The notes beneath the pieces were generated by a model. It searched no databases. It was not told the origin of the DNA and worked only from the letters and a program-made list of their open reading frames with translations. DNA of 64,000 nucleotides. It comes from Dermatemys mawii. Lineage: Eukaryota; Chordata; Testudines; Dermatemydidae. Position numbers and translations under genes: made by a program. Shown one piece after another: positions 1-11,719 of this stretch. Numbering within the stretch: position 1 is the first letter of the stretch; each line of letters begins with the position of its first letter. The stretch spans positions 31,365,987 to 31,429,986 of the forward strand of contig ML677343.1 in assembly GCA_007922305.1 (NCBI GenBank), given 5' to 3'.

Positions 1-424
1 AGAAAAGAAGTTGGTTCCTGGGAATAGTCTGCATCTGGGAGAACACAGGGTAGGAAAACCCAGGCCTCTGTTCCTTTAAAGGCCTGGGCCCAGGAGCACT
101 GGGAAATGGGCCGGAAGGCCCTCCCTCTCTCCCAGCTGCCCCAGACAAGGATTTGGGGGTAATTAGACCCACCTGGGAAGGGTCAATTGGTCAGGTGACT
201 GGGGGTGGGTTATTCACAAGAAGGCTCCAAGCCCAATCAGAGAGAATGAGCTATTAAAGCCAGGGTTGGGGAGGAAGTCAACCAGCATACAGCTCCAGGC
301 CAGAGAGCTGTGTGACCCCATAAACTGGAAAGGTGGGTTATAGGCCAGGGAGGCCAGAACTTTAAGCCACAATCCCTAGAAGGAGGACTGTGCAAATCTC
401 TATGCTTAAGGAGAGAAGAGTAGG
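1..424. other. Left edge, unclassified, possibly repeat-derived
   Basis: No open frame or splice-bounded segment stands out. From about 150 to 420 the text (a run of purine-rich blocks, an 'attaaagcc' TATA-like spot near 252-260, then 'gagagctgtgtgacc') is reminiscent of an LTR or other promoter-bearing repeat, but I cannot define ends or a target-site duplication. It stops just before the target-site duplication of the next element. Confidence 0.3.
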
Positions 425-432
425 CTGGGGAG

Positions 433-743
433 CATAGGTGCTGACTTACTCAGATCCGAGAGGAAAGGGTGCTGAACCCCTGCTCCGCCCCAGGTCCCAG
501 CCCCACTCCACCCCTTCCTCCAAGCCCCCACTGCGACCCCCACCCTGCTTCTTCCTGTCCCCACTCCTTCCCCTCCCTCACCAGCACCTCCTGCATGCCA
601 CTGAACAGCTGATCCATGGCAGGCAGGAGGCGCTGTGAGGGACGGGGAGGCGCTGATCTGCGGGGTGGCCCATGAGTGCTGAGCACCCACTATTTTTCTG
701 TGGGTGCTCCAGCATCAGAGCACCCATGGAGTCAGCGCCTGTG
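433..743. mobile_element. Non-autonomous hAT-type DNA transposon, copy 1 of family A
   Basis: The element begins CATAGGTGCTGACT and ends GGAGTCAGCGCCTGTG, which are imperfect terminal inverted repeats. It is flanked by an 8-bp duplication, ctggggag at 425-432 and ctgggaag at 744-751 (one mismatch), the hallmark length of hAT insertions. The interior is pyrimidine-rich and GC-rich and near its right side carries an inner stem (gagcaccca / tgggtgctc, about 679-714). There is no transposase, so it must have been moved by a transposase made elsewhere. The long open frames that cross it on both strands are a by-product of its base composition. A second copy with matching ends lies at 20263-20621. 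Confidence 0.85.
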
Positions 744-751
744 CTGGGAAG

Positions 752-2971
752 GCTGGTAGTTAAAGGACAGAGTCCCTAAGGGGAGGGCTGAGAAACCCTG
801 AACTTTGGACGTGAGAATCGGGGCTGTTTTGGGAGCTGGATGAGGCTTAATAAATTAGATCCCTGGAGAGAGTGAATAATCACTTTAAAGACTTTTTGTT
901 GGGACCTTGGAGGGAAACTGAGGCAAGACACCTCCAGGGCCACTCCAGGCCACAAGCAGTCTCCCTAGGATTGCTCTCCTCTACAGGGACAAATTTGCAT
1001 TGCCTGGGGAATGGCCCAGATGATCTAAGAGGTCTCTCTTTACACAAGCTTTGATAATTCCAAAGGGGGAAGGCATAGCTTATAGCTGCAGCCTCCGCTC
1101 TATGACTGCCCTGAGAATCTAAACACCCTGGCCGGATGTTATTCCGCATGGAAGCCACTGAGGTTGTATTCTCTCAATGGCCTGCAGATTCCTCTCAACA
1201 TCCCAGCTAGGACAAATTGTGTCTTTCACCCTCTTACGCCTTGCATACTGTGTGGGGGTATGCAAGCAACACACTGGGTTTGTGAGCTGCTGTGGGCTCT
1301 ATCAGCTCCACCCTGCTGCACCAGTCCTAAGTGTCAGGCTTAGAGAGGGCAGGATTAAAAGTGGGGAGCCCTGGCAGACTGAGAGAGAGGCCTAGCTGGG
1401 GCCTGGAACTGCAAGAGAGATGCTGCCTGCCAGACCTCCATGGAGGAAGGTGGCCCTGGGTAGCGCAGCTGCAGGCAGTGCCCTGCCTGAAGAGGGCAAC
1501 ACCAAATAAATCCCTTTCCTCTTATGTACCCGACTGCAGGACGCAGCAGGGGCTGGCCATGAGCCCAAGCCCAATCCTGTCACAAGCACTCGGTGTCTTT
1601 CGCCTCCCTGCCAGGCCAAGGGGAGGCGCTTGGCATGCAGATAAAACCTGACTTTTCCTCATAGGCCCTCTGGATTTGTGGCTTGGCAGCTCTCACGTCC
1701 CAAGGACTTCACGGCTTGTCTCGAGACCCCGGGAGGGGTATGGATCCATCCTGGAGGGCTCAGGTCAGTCATCTCTCCAGCGCATCAGGTGGCTTTTCAG
1801 ACCGGTTTGCGGAGGCCCCTGCAGGCAGGTGTGGGGGGAGCACGCCCCACTGAGCTGCTCATTCTTTAGGCCCATTTTCTGGGACTCTCCCCAGCTGCCT
1901 GGGAAGATCTCTGAAAACATCCTTCCTAAGAACTAGAAGGTGGGGAACCGCCCGTTTAGGTGCTCGGGCCAAAGACACCTGTGTAGGCTCCTGATTGGGC
2001 GTGCTTTGTGGGCCACTCACCACAGTGTGGCGGTAAGGAGAGGATGGATGCTAGACTGCTTTCTTCAGCATGTTCAGTGAGTACCTGTCGAAGTGCTGAG
2101 CACTGCTGACTCCTGTGTCTATCTCCTGCTGGGCTAATGCCTGGGCAGCAGCAGGGCAAAGTTCCCCAGCTCGCCCCCTGCTAATGCTTCTCATCCATCA
2201 CTGGGGTTCGGTGGGGAGCAGTTCGGTCTCCATGTCCTATTCAGTCCGTAGCCAGGACTCGAAGCCTGCCCTGGAGAACAGGAGCGAGGGCTGGTGGGGG
2301 TGAGCTGCAACAGGTTTCTGTTTGGGGAGGCTGAGAGGTTACAGGCCTATAGTGGAAGCTCTAGATAGCATTCAGGTTTTTCCTGTGAGGGCAAAATTCA
2401 CCCCAGATGCACTGGGCAGGCACATGTCCCTCCATTGGGACTACAGCGAGGGCCTCTACACGTTGGGTTTTTTGGAAGGGTTTTCTCCCCAGCTCTTCAA
2501 AGGCTGTTGCAGAAGGGGCCAGTGCAGGCTGCTTGGGTTGTGGGGTGGCCACTAATGGACCCTTTGGCTCCAAACCCAGATGCCGGCAGGCTGGTGATAG
2601 CAACAGCTATCCCGTCCCATCCCACGAAGCATCCAGTTGGGGGCTGCATGGTTCCTAATTGACTAGACCTGTGTGGGACCAGGGTGAATTTCATCATCAG
2701 TGTAAACAGTGAGTGTGGTAGATTCCTGTTCACAGTTGATAGTTTGTGGTGGTCTAGGATGGGAGGAGGGGGTTGGTACGGACTAATAACAAATAAAACT
2801 CAAGACAGAAACAAGCAATACAAAAAAAAAGTTCCTTGACATCCATGATTCTCAATGAGCAAAAATCCCTAAAGGTCCAGGATTAAAAAGAGTTTGCTTG
2901 AAGCCCAGTGTTAGCAAACGGGGCATCTTGATCTTCCGAGAATTCAGCCTTCCTGCTTCCTCTCTTTGCAG
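752..2971. other. Intron or intergenic DNA, no gene seen
   Basis: No recognised repeat with defined ends and no coding segment that I can support. There are several open frames of 60-106 codons on both strands, none of recognisable composition. A short A-run follows 'caatac' near 2821-2830. The last 30 bases form the pyrimidine tract of the exon candidate that follows. Confidence 0.6.
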
Positions 2972-3029
2972 TCTCTGTACCCAAGAGTTTTCTATGGGTG
3001 TTCACTAGACACTGCCAGCAGAAGGAGGG
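2972..3029 (+). other. Candidate 58-nt exon with strong splice sites
   Basis: A good pyrimidine tract ending in ctctttgcag occupies 2950-2971, and the segment is followed at once by a near-consensus donor, gtaagtgag, at 3030-3038. Two of the three forward frames are open through the 58 bases, one starting SLYPRVFYGC and the other starting SVPKSFLWVF, so the frame cannot be decided; the third frame has a stop. I do not recognise either peptide. It could be a protein exon, a non-coding RNA exon, or a chance pairing of an acceptor-like and a donor-like site. No second exon nearby was found to match it. Confidence 0.3.
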
Positions 3030-5144
3030 GTAAGTGAGTGGGAAGGGGGTGGAGAGGGAATCCCAGCTTGGAACTTGAGACTTTCCAGCTGAGAAGGAAA
3101 GATTCAGAGATGCAGACGTAATCATACAACACTGCAATCAACTCCTGTGTCACAAGAAGTCAGGAAAAGCACATAAATAACTCCACAGCCACATTTAATA
3201 TAGTGCAGGACATATATCAATAATGCCACCACTTCCTCCAGGGTAAGTATAGAAAAGCTTCATGTCAAAAACGCTTGCAAATGGTTTGAATACTTTAACT
3301 GGTTCTGTGTGGACTTCAGAAATTGAGGTAGCTTTAAATTCAAGCTTTTCTGGTACCACCTCAAATAGAAACTCTCTAGCTTAATGCAAGTTTCAGGCTT
3401 GCTTGCAAATAATCTCCAGAACTAAACTCTGATGTGGAAGGAAGACAAAGTACAATTTATCTTGTTTCGTGCCATAAATTCAAAACTCCAAATGGAATGC
3501 TAAGAAATTGAAAAGCATACTCATTTAGTAGGAATGCAAATCTGTCTGTGATCTTTTATCTGCAAATGTAAGGGCACTTCTTCCTTAATGAATTTACTCC
3601 TCGCTGCAGTCAGTTGGATTGGCTCTGGGTACCTTCCTGCTTCAATGTAATGAGCAGCGCAGCATCAGGTAATCCACGTTAGGATGGTCTTTCCTGAAGC
3701 TGTCACTTTAAGGCTCTCAAGTGTCCTCTGTAAGTCTGGTGTAAGCAATACATTTTGCTCCGCTGCATGTATAATGTACGATAGCTTCTGTGATCGCTGA
3801 GATGGATTTGTGGTCAGTCTGTTTGTCTGAATGTTCCATAGGAGTTTTGTTGATGTAGGCAGAATAAAACGCTGGAAGGAGAGAGGGATGATTCAAGCTA
3901 GATTCTCAGCAGGACACTCTCTCCCTTAGTTGGATGATGATGTTAGGGACAGTGACTTATTGCATTCTGATTAATACCAGTCTTTATAGAATGGCTTTTG
4001 GTTAGTGTGCTTCAATTCAGAAACAGCTTCATGCTGAGGCATTTGTGCATGTGTTTGTGTGAAATGCCTGTTTTCCATTATTAAACTGGGAGACAAACTA
4101 AGATGACTGTCATATTTTCCTAATATAAATTTCTCTCTCACACACCTCCTGGAAAACCATTAATTTCAGCAGTGTGTCCTGGTGATCCAGCTGTAAAGAA
4201 GCCACATGCTTGGAGGTGGGTTTGCAAGCCCAGAGTTTCCCTGGGTTAGGTCAAATGGAAACATGGAAGGGGGTAGGGCTGGAAAAGAAGGATGTACAGT
4301 GTGAGAGGGGAAGAGAGAGGCTCTGATGTTAAGTCTCAGATGATGTAACTCAGGTGGCGGATGGGGATTTTCCGGCCATTTCCAATCCCAAAACATCATC
4401 CCTCTTGTCCTTCTGTTTCCTGCACTGATTGTTCTTGGCTATAAATGCTTGTCAGTTGCAGCTGTCTGGATCTAGGCTTGTTATTGATGTGAAGCAGCAA
4501 TTTCTTACACCTTAGGACTAGCACCGAGGGATCCTGGGAACCCCAGCTGAATGAGCCTGGGGTTTGCGCTCATTAATGAATCCAACATTTAGCCCAGGTT
4601 GTGGGTCTGAAATCTTGAGCTGGTTTGGCCTAGATTTACCTATCCTCAGACTACTCCTTTTCCACAGTAGGAGACTACTGCTCCTTTATCAATGAAGTCT
4701 TCCACAACCCTGTATCCAACATGCCCATCACCGTGGTGTCTGGGTACTAATATGATGCAGGGCTTTGGTCTGCAACCCTACTGTCTTCCCACTCTGGTAT
4801 GCTCTTCTCTGTAGGGATTTTCTATGGCTGCTTCCCTCTATGATGAGTTTTCCGGGGAGCCCTCTGGTGTGACCATCCCCATCCCCCTGATCCAGGGAAC
4901 ATCTTCAAATGGCAGGAAGCACCTGACTGCTTTTCCTCAGCAGCGCCAGGAGTAGCGGTATGCAGCTTCCTGTACTGAGCCAGGCCCAGAGACCCAGCGT
5001 TGCTGGGAAAACTCAGACCTACCCTAGCTACACATTTGGAGCTTTGCACTGTAGCTGGGGAATCCCTTGGCTGGTGAGATGTTGCTGGGGAAAGCCTTGA
5101 CCTGCGCCCAGTTCAGACGCCTGATAGCAGAATTGTCATCCCCT
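3030..5144. other. AT-leaning intron or intergenic DNA, no gene seen
   Basis: Low-repeat sequence with scattered short open frames only. A second donor-like site, gggtaagtat, lies at 3242-3251 but I see no good acceptor to pair with it. From 3190 to 4160 the sequence is AT-rich with few stop-free stretches. Nothing else can be assigned. Confidence 0.6.
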
Positions 5145-5262
5145 GGATAGGAGTACAAGCTTATGCTGAAATAAATGTGATAGTCTGTAAGGTGCCACAG
5201 GTACTCCTGTTCTTTTTATGGATATAGACCAACAAGGCTGCTACTCTGAAACCATCTCCTGG
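5145..5262 (+). repeat. Tail of a high-copy reptile interspersed repeat
   Basis: The stretch containing 'taaggtgccacaggtac' and then 'caaggctgctactctgaaa' matches from memory the 3' end of a very abundant turtle and crocodile interspersed repeat (normally reading close to 'ctaaggtgccacaagtac' and 'acacggctgctactctgaa'). Only the last roughly 120 bases are recognisable. I do not know its class with certainty, so I leave it as an unclassified repeat. Confidence 0.6.
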
Positions 5263-6100
5263 ATGTTGTCCTGGTTCCAGGGAAAACTAACCCCTCCAGG
5301 CCGAAGCCCTCCATCCCCCAAGGATTCTCTGTAGGGGGAAAAGGCCAGCTGGCACCCACTGAAACTCACAGAGGAGTCAGGTTGGATTGGTGGCCGTGGA
5401 GGCTGGTGGGCGGAGGTTATAGGCTGGCACAGATGCCAACTCCAAGAACACTTCTGTGGAAAAGGCCAGGGGATCTCAGTCCAGGATGATAAACACAGCC
5501 ATGTAATAAAGGGAGCAAATCTGTCTTTCCACCTTGCTCTGGAAGCGCGTGGTCTGCTGCTGAGCAGGCCAGACAGATCTTCAACTCACATGGCCATAGG
5601 CTGCAGCAGTAGGGTAGTCCTCAGTGCACCATCCCCGCCTGTGGTATATGGCCAGTAAATCCAGTCCCCTGAAGAAATAGGCAGTCTTGTCACTTGTACC
5701 CAGGTGTGTTTTTTAGCCTCGTAGAATTTGCCACAGATAAGATTAGTTTGGGAAGAAAAAAACCTCTCTGTCGTTATGTGCGGTTGGGTGACTGTCTGTG
5801 CAGAGCTAGGCTGAGTTCCGGTCGTCGTGTGTTGGGAGCACTCACGGCTCCTTTACGGCTAGGACTGCCACCTTACAGACTAACACATTTACCTTTTCAA
5901 AAGGTAAAAGCGGGACACATGCCACACTTTCTGCTCCTCCTCTTCTCCCAAGGCCCCTCCCTCTGGCCAGGCCAGAGCCACCCAGGGCTGCTGCAGGGAG
6001 TCCTGGACGCTCCACCTTATGGATGCTCTTATGGAGTTCTCTGCCATGGCCTGGCTTGGGTGGGGAGCCTCAGGGGGAAGAGGAGGAGCAGGAGCAGGGC
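5263..6100. other. Unassigned sequence, no gene seen
   Basis: No repeat boundaries found. A 138-codon forward frame opens at 5694 and runs to 6110, but it has no recognisable domain and runs into the GC-rich hAT remnant, so I regard it as chance. The block 5700-5890 has an unusual number of CpG-containing words but no clear motif. Confidence 0.5.
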
Positions 6101-6328
6101 CTCGTGGTGAGGGAGTCTGCTGCTCCAGGCCAATGGGGGCTGTGGGAAGTGGCGCGGGCTGAGGGATGTGCTAGCCGCAGCTTCCCGCAGCCCCCATTGG
6201 CCTGGAGTGGCAAACCGCAGCCAGTGGGAGATGCAATTGGCTGAACCTGAGGAGGCAGCAAGTAAACTGGTCCAGCCTGCCAGGGGGCTTACCATGCTGG
6301 GCTGTGTGCCAAAGGTTGCTGATCCCTG
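6101..6328. mobile_element. 5'-truncated hAT-type element, GC-rich right part
   Basis: The right end reads CAAAGGTTGCTGATCCCTG, finishing at 6328, almost the same end as the element at 13225-13530 (AAAGGTTGCTGACCCCTG). The interior contains a 27-bp inverted repeat, 6123-6149 against 6181-6207, with one mismatch and a 31-base loop. No left end or matching 8-bp duplication was found, so the copy looks truncated or its left part has diverged. No transposase reading frame is present. Confidence 0.65.
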
Positions 6329-9300
6329 ATCTGGGTATTATTATATTCTTCTTGTTCCTGCGTGCCGTTTCCCCCGTCCTTTAAACCTTCATATAGAAAA
6401 TGCTTCTAAAAATTCCTGCACTCACCAGTTTTGTTCCTGAACTGAAATGTTGGAAAGGCCATTACCTGCAGACAAGAGTTTGTGCTTAGCCTGATCATGT
6501 GTCTGTTTAGGAGCCTGGTGCAAACCGACAACAATTCTCAGCGAGGAAGCTGCAACCTTATTGGACAGAGGTTAAATCTGTTTGTTTCTTCTGACCTCAA
6601 GGAACCTTTTGTAGAGAAATTCTCTAACTGTAGGTCAGGGATTCTGCAATAAGTGGGATACATAGGTCGGTGTATGTGGGGAGGAGCGAGAAGGAACTAG
6701 CAACAAACAGAACAATTATTCATCCAAACTGGAACCACGCTGAGCTATTTTGTATAAATCCTCTGTCACCAGGCCCAGTTTCAGATGGTAGGTTGCCTCC
6801 TAGAAGTTTAAATTTAAGGGAGCTGTGATGGATGGACCAAAGCTGGCTTCTCTTCACTGCCATCTTGGCAGAGACACTAGGGAGTGGCAAGAGCTAAAAG
6901 GATGACCTTGTGCTAGAGAGTCTGACTCTGTAGCTGAGGGCTGTAACAGACTCCCTTTCTCTGAGCTGGGCACGAGATAAGTGTGTACGTGTAAGACACT
7001 CACCAGTAGGTTACACTAACACTCTTCAGAGCTGGGGTCTTGGAACATGGCTGCTTCTGAGCTTTTGAGAGGGAGAGGAAACCTCTAGTTGTTAATGTTA
7101 GTCTTCTCCAAGAGTTCACTTCAGCTTGAGCCAGCCTGGACTCATTTTTTAAAATAACCCCAGGGATGCGCAGAACAGAAATCACCATTCTCCAGTGCTT
7201 GGGCTCTAGGGACTTGGCTGCCAGATGTCTGCCAGACATTGGAGTGGATTTAGCCAGTTAGCAAATGTCTCCACCCACTCCCCAGACTCATAGCTGAGGC
7301 TGACTGGAGGCCTTGTGTTCAGCAGGCAGCAAATTCTGGTTGGTGAGCCAATCTCCAGCCAAGCCAAAAGGAGCGGTGCCATCATAATCTCACTGGCAGG
7401 GCCTCTTGTCTCAACAGGACCATCCAGCCTTGCCCTGTTCTGGCAGCAAGGGCTGCTGGGACTTGTGGTGTGTGGGCCGTGCTTGGGCATTATGGAAGCC
7501 AACTGCAAGACATACTGGGTAGAGAACTCTGTCTCCACCATTGTGAGGAGCTGCAGTTTCCATTAACCACCCTTACATGGGCCAAGAAACCAGAGATGGA
7601 GCCACAGGCGAGTTTTCAACCAAGGGGTGGGGAGATTGGTGGAAATGGGGTGGGGTAAATTGCTGGCATGTGATGACATAAATCATATTGGTAGATGTAC
7701 AGGTGAACAAGCCCCTGATAGTTTGGCTGATGTGGTTAAGTCCTATGATGGTGTCCCTTGAATAAATGTGTGGACAGAGTTGGTACCGGGGTTTGTTGCA
7801 GAGTTTGGTTCATGGATTGGTGTTTTTGTTATGTGGTGAGTAGTTGCTGATGAGTATTTGATTTAGGTTGGGTGGCTGTCTGTAAGTGAGGACTGGCGTG
7901 TCTCCACAGGTCTGTGAGAGTGAGGGATCATCCTTCAGGATAGGATAAATGGACACGCAGGAACTGAGTTCAATTTTTTTGTTAGCCGTCCACTCTGTTC
8001 AACACTTTTTCCCAGTGTCCTGTTTCTCTCCGGTGACTGGTTCAAATTAACAGCCTCTTCCCCATGATTTGAATGGTCTTGGTCAAATTGCTGCCTTCAA
8101 ATTGCTTCAGTTGCCCATCTGCATGGAGTAATAGGGAGAATTTGTTCCAGTGTGGCTGGCTGGGTCACGCCTGCCTGAGTTTTCATTTGCCTGGCATGAT
8201 TTCTTGTAGCTGATTCTTTAGTCCTAAATTCTCCTACCAGTGTATGCGATAGTGCAGAATGCTTTAGGATTTGACTGTTTCAATAGCAGCTTAGAGATGT
8301 GAAATGCTACAGAAGAGCTATGGACTATGCTCGCATGTGTCACTGATTCTACACATGTCAGAACCCTGTAATCTTATTCAGGTCAGACGACATAATGATA
8401 TGGGGGGAAAAAAAAACCCCTATACGTATTAGTTTTGCTTTTAAAATGAATTTACTTCCGCTGCACTACTGCCCCTCTTTTGCTGACAGACTGTGATTCA
8501 GTGTGACCCGAAAGTAAGAACAGATTCACCTCCAGTGTTTTGAATTTCAGAGTTCCTGCATCTTGGACCATTGAATGTTTAAAGACAATTCAGGAAGTAA
8601 TAAAGGCTGCTGCACCTTTCTGCTTTTTGTAGAGGTTTCCCCACAGGAATATAATCCAGACAGCATGCACAGAAATATCCAAAGGCTATTTAGACCTATG
8701 TACAGGAGAGGAAAATTTGCACTTTCCAATGCCATGTTCAAGCAAAAACACGCCCACTATCTGTAGATAGTATAGAATATACATGTTACATTACATGCAC
8801 GAAAAACTCTTACAATCTGCTTTCCTCACCTGTCTATGTGCCTGAGCAGTGTTTGACCTTGAAGCTTTAGAACAACCAGCTGGGAAATACCCTACAGAAA
8901 TCTGTCCACTTTCTCTGGTTTTTTAACCCTCATAGAATAGAATAGGGAATCCTTGCTGTCAAGTTCTATAGGATGGTCCCTATACAGAGGATCTCATCCT
9001 CTATTAATTTCTGTAGAACCCTACTAAGTTTCTATAGATTCCTGTTAAATTCTGTTGGTCGCATTCATAATTGTGAGCTGCCTTAGTGTCTGTTGCTGGG
9101 GCATTAACTAATAAAACAGGGTATCATAGTAAGCTGACCAGACACATTTCTGTTGTAGAAAGTTTCTGTGCACAATCACTGGTTGGGGTGATAAAGGAAG
9201 TGATGGTTTCTCAATAGGTGTGGCATTAAGGATAAAAGTCCAGGGAATAAAGGCGGGGGGGGGGGGGAATTTATGGGGGCTCAAAGGCAGAGACACTGAT

Positions 9301-10017
9301 TAAGAATCCCTGAAGTCTCTTCACTAAGGGTTCAATCTTGCAAAGCACAGATCACTTCTAGGGAGGGTTTGATTTACTCTCACCTCTCAAATTAATTTGT
9401 GGATGCTCAGCAGCTCCCAGGAGAAACTCTCCATCTTGTATGACTGAGGCCAAGGAAGGCCCAATAGGCATTAGTCAACTTTGCCCACCCATAAATACCC
9501 CTCTGGTTCATGAAGAATTAGAGAGGAAAAATTCATTCTATAACCATTGCCTCACCAGGGTGTGTTACCATATCTTATCCATGGCATTCCACTTCTAAGC
9601 AGAGCAGGTTGAAAAGTGTGAATACATTTTTTTGCAGAAGATTTGGATATAACTTTCACTCTGCAGTTTTCAAAAGGAAATGCATTTTTGGCTTTTTAAA
9701 ATGCTGAGTTTTTCAAACAAATTCTCTCTCACAGTGTTTTGGGGTTTTTCTTTTTTGCCTCTTGGTGTTTTTCCCTTTCATCCCATTTTGCCACTGAAAA
9801 AGGGGGGAAAATAAAATAGGGGGAAAATCAAAAATCACTCATAGCCCACAATATATTAAAATGAGGGGTTTTTTTCTATTTGTCTTTTATTTTAAGCCTT
9901 TGGGATTGAAATGTCATGTGAAATCACTTTTTTGAAAATGAGTATAATCTGCAACCTAACTTTCACACCAGTAGCCCAAAGTATTTAATGAACATGGTTA
10001 TCAGATTAATTTGTCCA
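6329..10017. other. Intron or intergenic DNA, no gene seen
   Basis: About 3.7 kb without a recognised transposon. Short open frames near 7000-7660 on both strands are unremarkable. A 13-base G run sits at 9255-9267. From about 8880 the sequence becomes AT-rich with short direct repeats of 'tctatag' and 'cctatag' type words. Confidence 0.6.
9255..9267 (+). repeat. Poly-G run (13 bases)
   Basis: Thirteen uninterrupted G residues, read directly. It could form a quadruplex with neighbouring G runs only weakly, since there is a single long tract. Run length is also a likely sequencing-error spot. Confidence 0.95.
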
Positions 10018-10072
10018 TCTTTCTGTCTCTCTCTTTTTCTCTTTCTCTCTCCCTCTCTTTCTCTTTCGCTAT
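10018..10072 (+). repeat. Polypyrimidine CT-rich low-complexity tract
   Basis: A nearly pure C/T stretch (tctctctctttttctctttctctctc type) broken by single G residues. Simple low-complexity DNA. No acceptor AG follows at a useful distance, so I do not read it as a splice tract. Confidence 0.9.
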
Positions 10073-10539
10073 CTGAAAAACTTCCAACGCCAGATGAAAG
10101 AAGAGCAAGGTTTTCCATTTCTTGCTAGATGCATAATTATGGCATACTCTCTAATTGGGAACATTTAGATCAGCTGGCTTTATCTTAAGTAAATGCTGAG
10201 TGGAGTAAAAACACCCTTATAGTTGGGAAGAATGTAGTTGTGTTTCCTTCTCCTAATGAAGCTATTGTGGGTTCTGCCACTGGGAGTTTGGTAATTAATT
10301 ACCGTTTCTGACTTCTTTGTTTGAATGGGTTGGGATTTATTTGTAGAGTTTCTTCATAGCACTCGACTTTTCTTTCGGGGGACACTGGCAAATAATTTTA
10401 GCCCCCAGTAATTAAAACACTTTCTAAAAAGGGATGCAAATAGAAAGTGGTGACTAATCTTAACTAATGTAAATGAAGGATTACAGAATGCAATCTGCTG
10501 CAATGCTGGAAGACCCAATGCCTTCTGCATCGTACTTCT

Positions 10540-10786
10540 CAGGTCAGTCTACACCACAAACTTACATTAGTATAACTACATCGCTTACGGGTGTGAAGAA
10601 TGCAGTTATACCGACCTAACCCCCGGTGTAGATAGCCCTATGTTGACAGGAGGACTTCTTCTGTCAACACACACAGCTACTGCCTCTTGGGGAGGTGGAT
10701 TAATTCTGCTGACGGAAGAAGTTCATAGTAGGATCTTCACAAAAGTGATGCAGTGGTCCAGTTTTTTAAGTGTACACCTGCCCTGA
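10540..10786. mobile_element. Non-autonomous DNA transposon with inverted ends
   Basis: The left end CAGGTCAGTCTACACCAC and the right side AAGTGTACACCTG (ending at 10780, with 'ccctga' following) are imperfect inverted repeats. The interior phrases 'ttataccgacctaacccc' and 'ggggaggtggattaa' match from memory a common turtle non-autonomous DNA element. I do not see a clean target-site duplication, so the exact right boundary is uncertain by about 6 bases. Confidence 0.6.
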
Positions 10787-11404
10787 GTGTGTGAGGGCAA
10801 GAAAGTGAAACAGAAATGGAAAGTGCAAATGACTTGTTTATATGCAGTAGCTAAGGGGGCAGTGCCAAAGTAAAAGATGAAGCAGAAAGCATGAAAACAA
10901 AATTAGACTTTCAAACGCTTTGCAGGGTTTTAATAATCTGTGCTATGCGGAAAAATAAAACTAGTGAACATTCCCTTTTAAAATTAATAATGCTTGTTGC
11001 GGGAGCACCTTGGCACCCTTCTGAAAAGCAGCAGTGATTTAAAATCAACACAGCTATGTCCTGCAGGGGAAAAAGAGCTTTACGAAGTTTAGTCAATGTG
11101 AATGCATTTGGTGTTTTTTGAAAGACCTGTGTATATCTCTATGTCTCTATATAGAAAAAAGTTTAAAATAATGGTTTATCACTTTTTAAAAACACTTTGG
11201 GCTAGATGCACAAAGCGTACTTAAGCATTGCAATGCCCTCCTGCCTAATGGACATCACAACCTGGATTTAGGTGCCCAGAGGCTCCCTGTATAATGCAGA
11301 GGGAGAGTTTGGCATCTAAAATGGGATTAACAGAAGCCAGCACATTGACGTGGGAGCTAGCCAGTTGGAAATGCCAAGGAAGGGGTGGAGCCTAAGCCCC
11401 ACCT
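10787..11404. other. AT-rich spacer with possible foldback remnant
   Basis: No gene. From about 11200 to 11395 phrases such as 'ggatttaggtgcccag' and 'ggtggagcctaagcccc' resemble worn copies of the foldback family seen elsewhere in this window, but arms cannot be aligned with confidence. Confidence 0.45.
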
Positions 11405-11719
11405 ATCAAGGGGGAAGTTGATAGTAAGGAATATAAATCAGATGTTAGAAATTGTGAAAAACTATTAAGGGAAGCCAAGGGACACAAGGAGAAATCTATG
11501 GCCAGCGGAGATAAACTCCTTATTTTCCTTAAGTTATATTTGGAACAAAAAGAATCTTGACAATGATATTCATCCATTACTAGGTAGAAATGGTTGAATT
11601 ATCAGTAATGATGCAGAAAAGAGAGAAGTGTTCAATAAAATATTTCTGTTGTGTGTTCTGTTCTGTTGGGTTGGGGAAAAGCAGATGATCTAGTCCCAGC
11701 ATATGGTGAGGGTTACACT

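Noticed and set aside
3242..3251. Second splice donor after the 2972 candidate
   Set aside because: No acceptor with a pyrimidine tract is found to pair with it.
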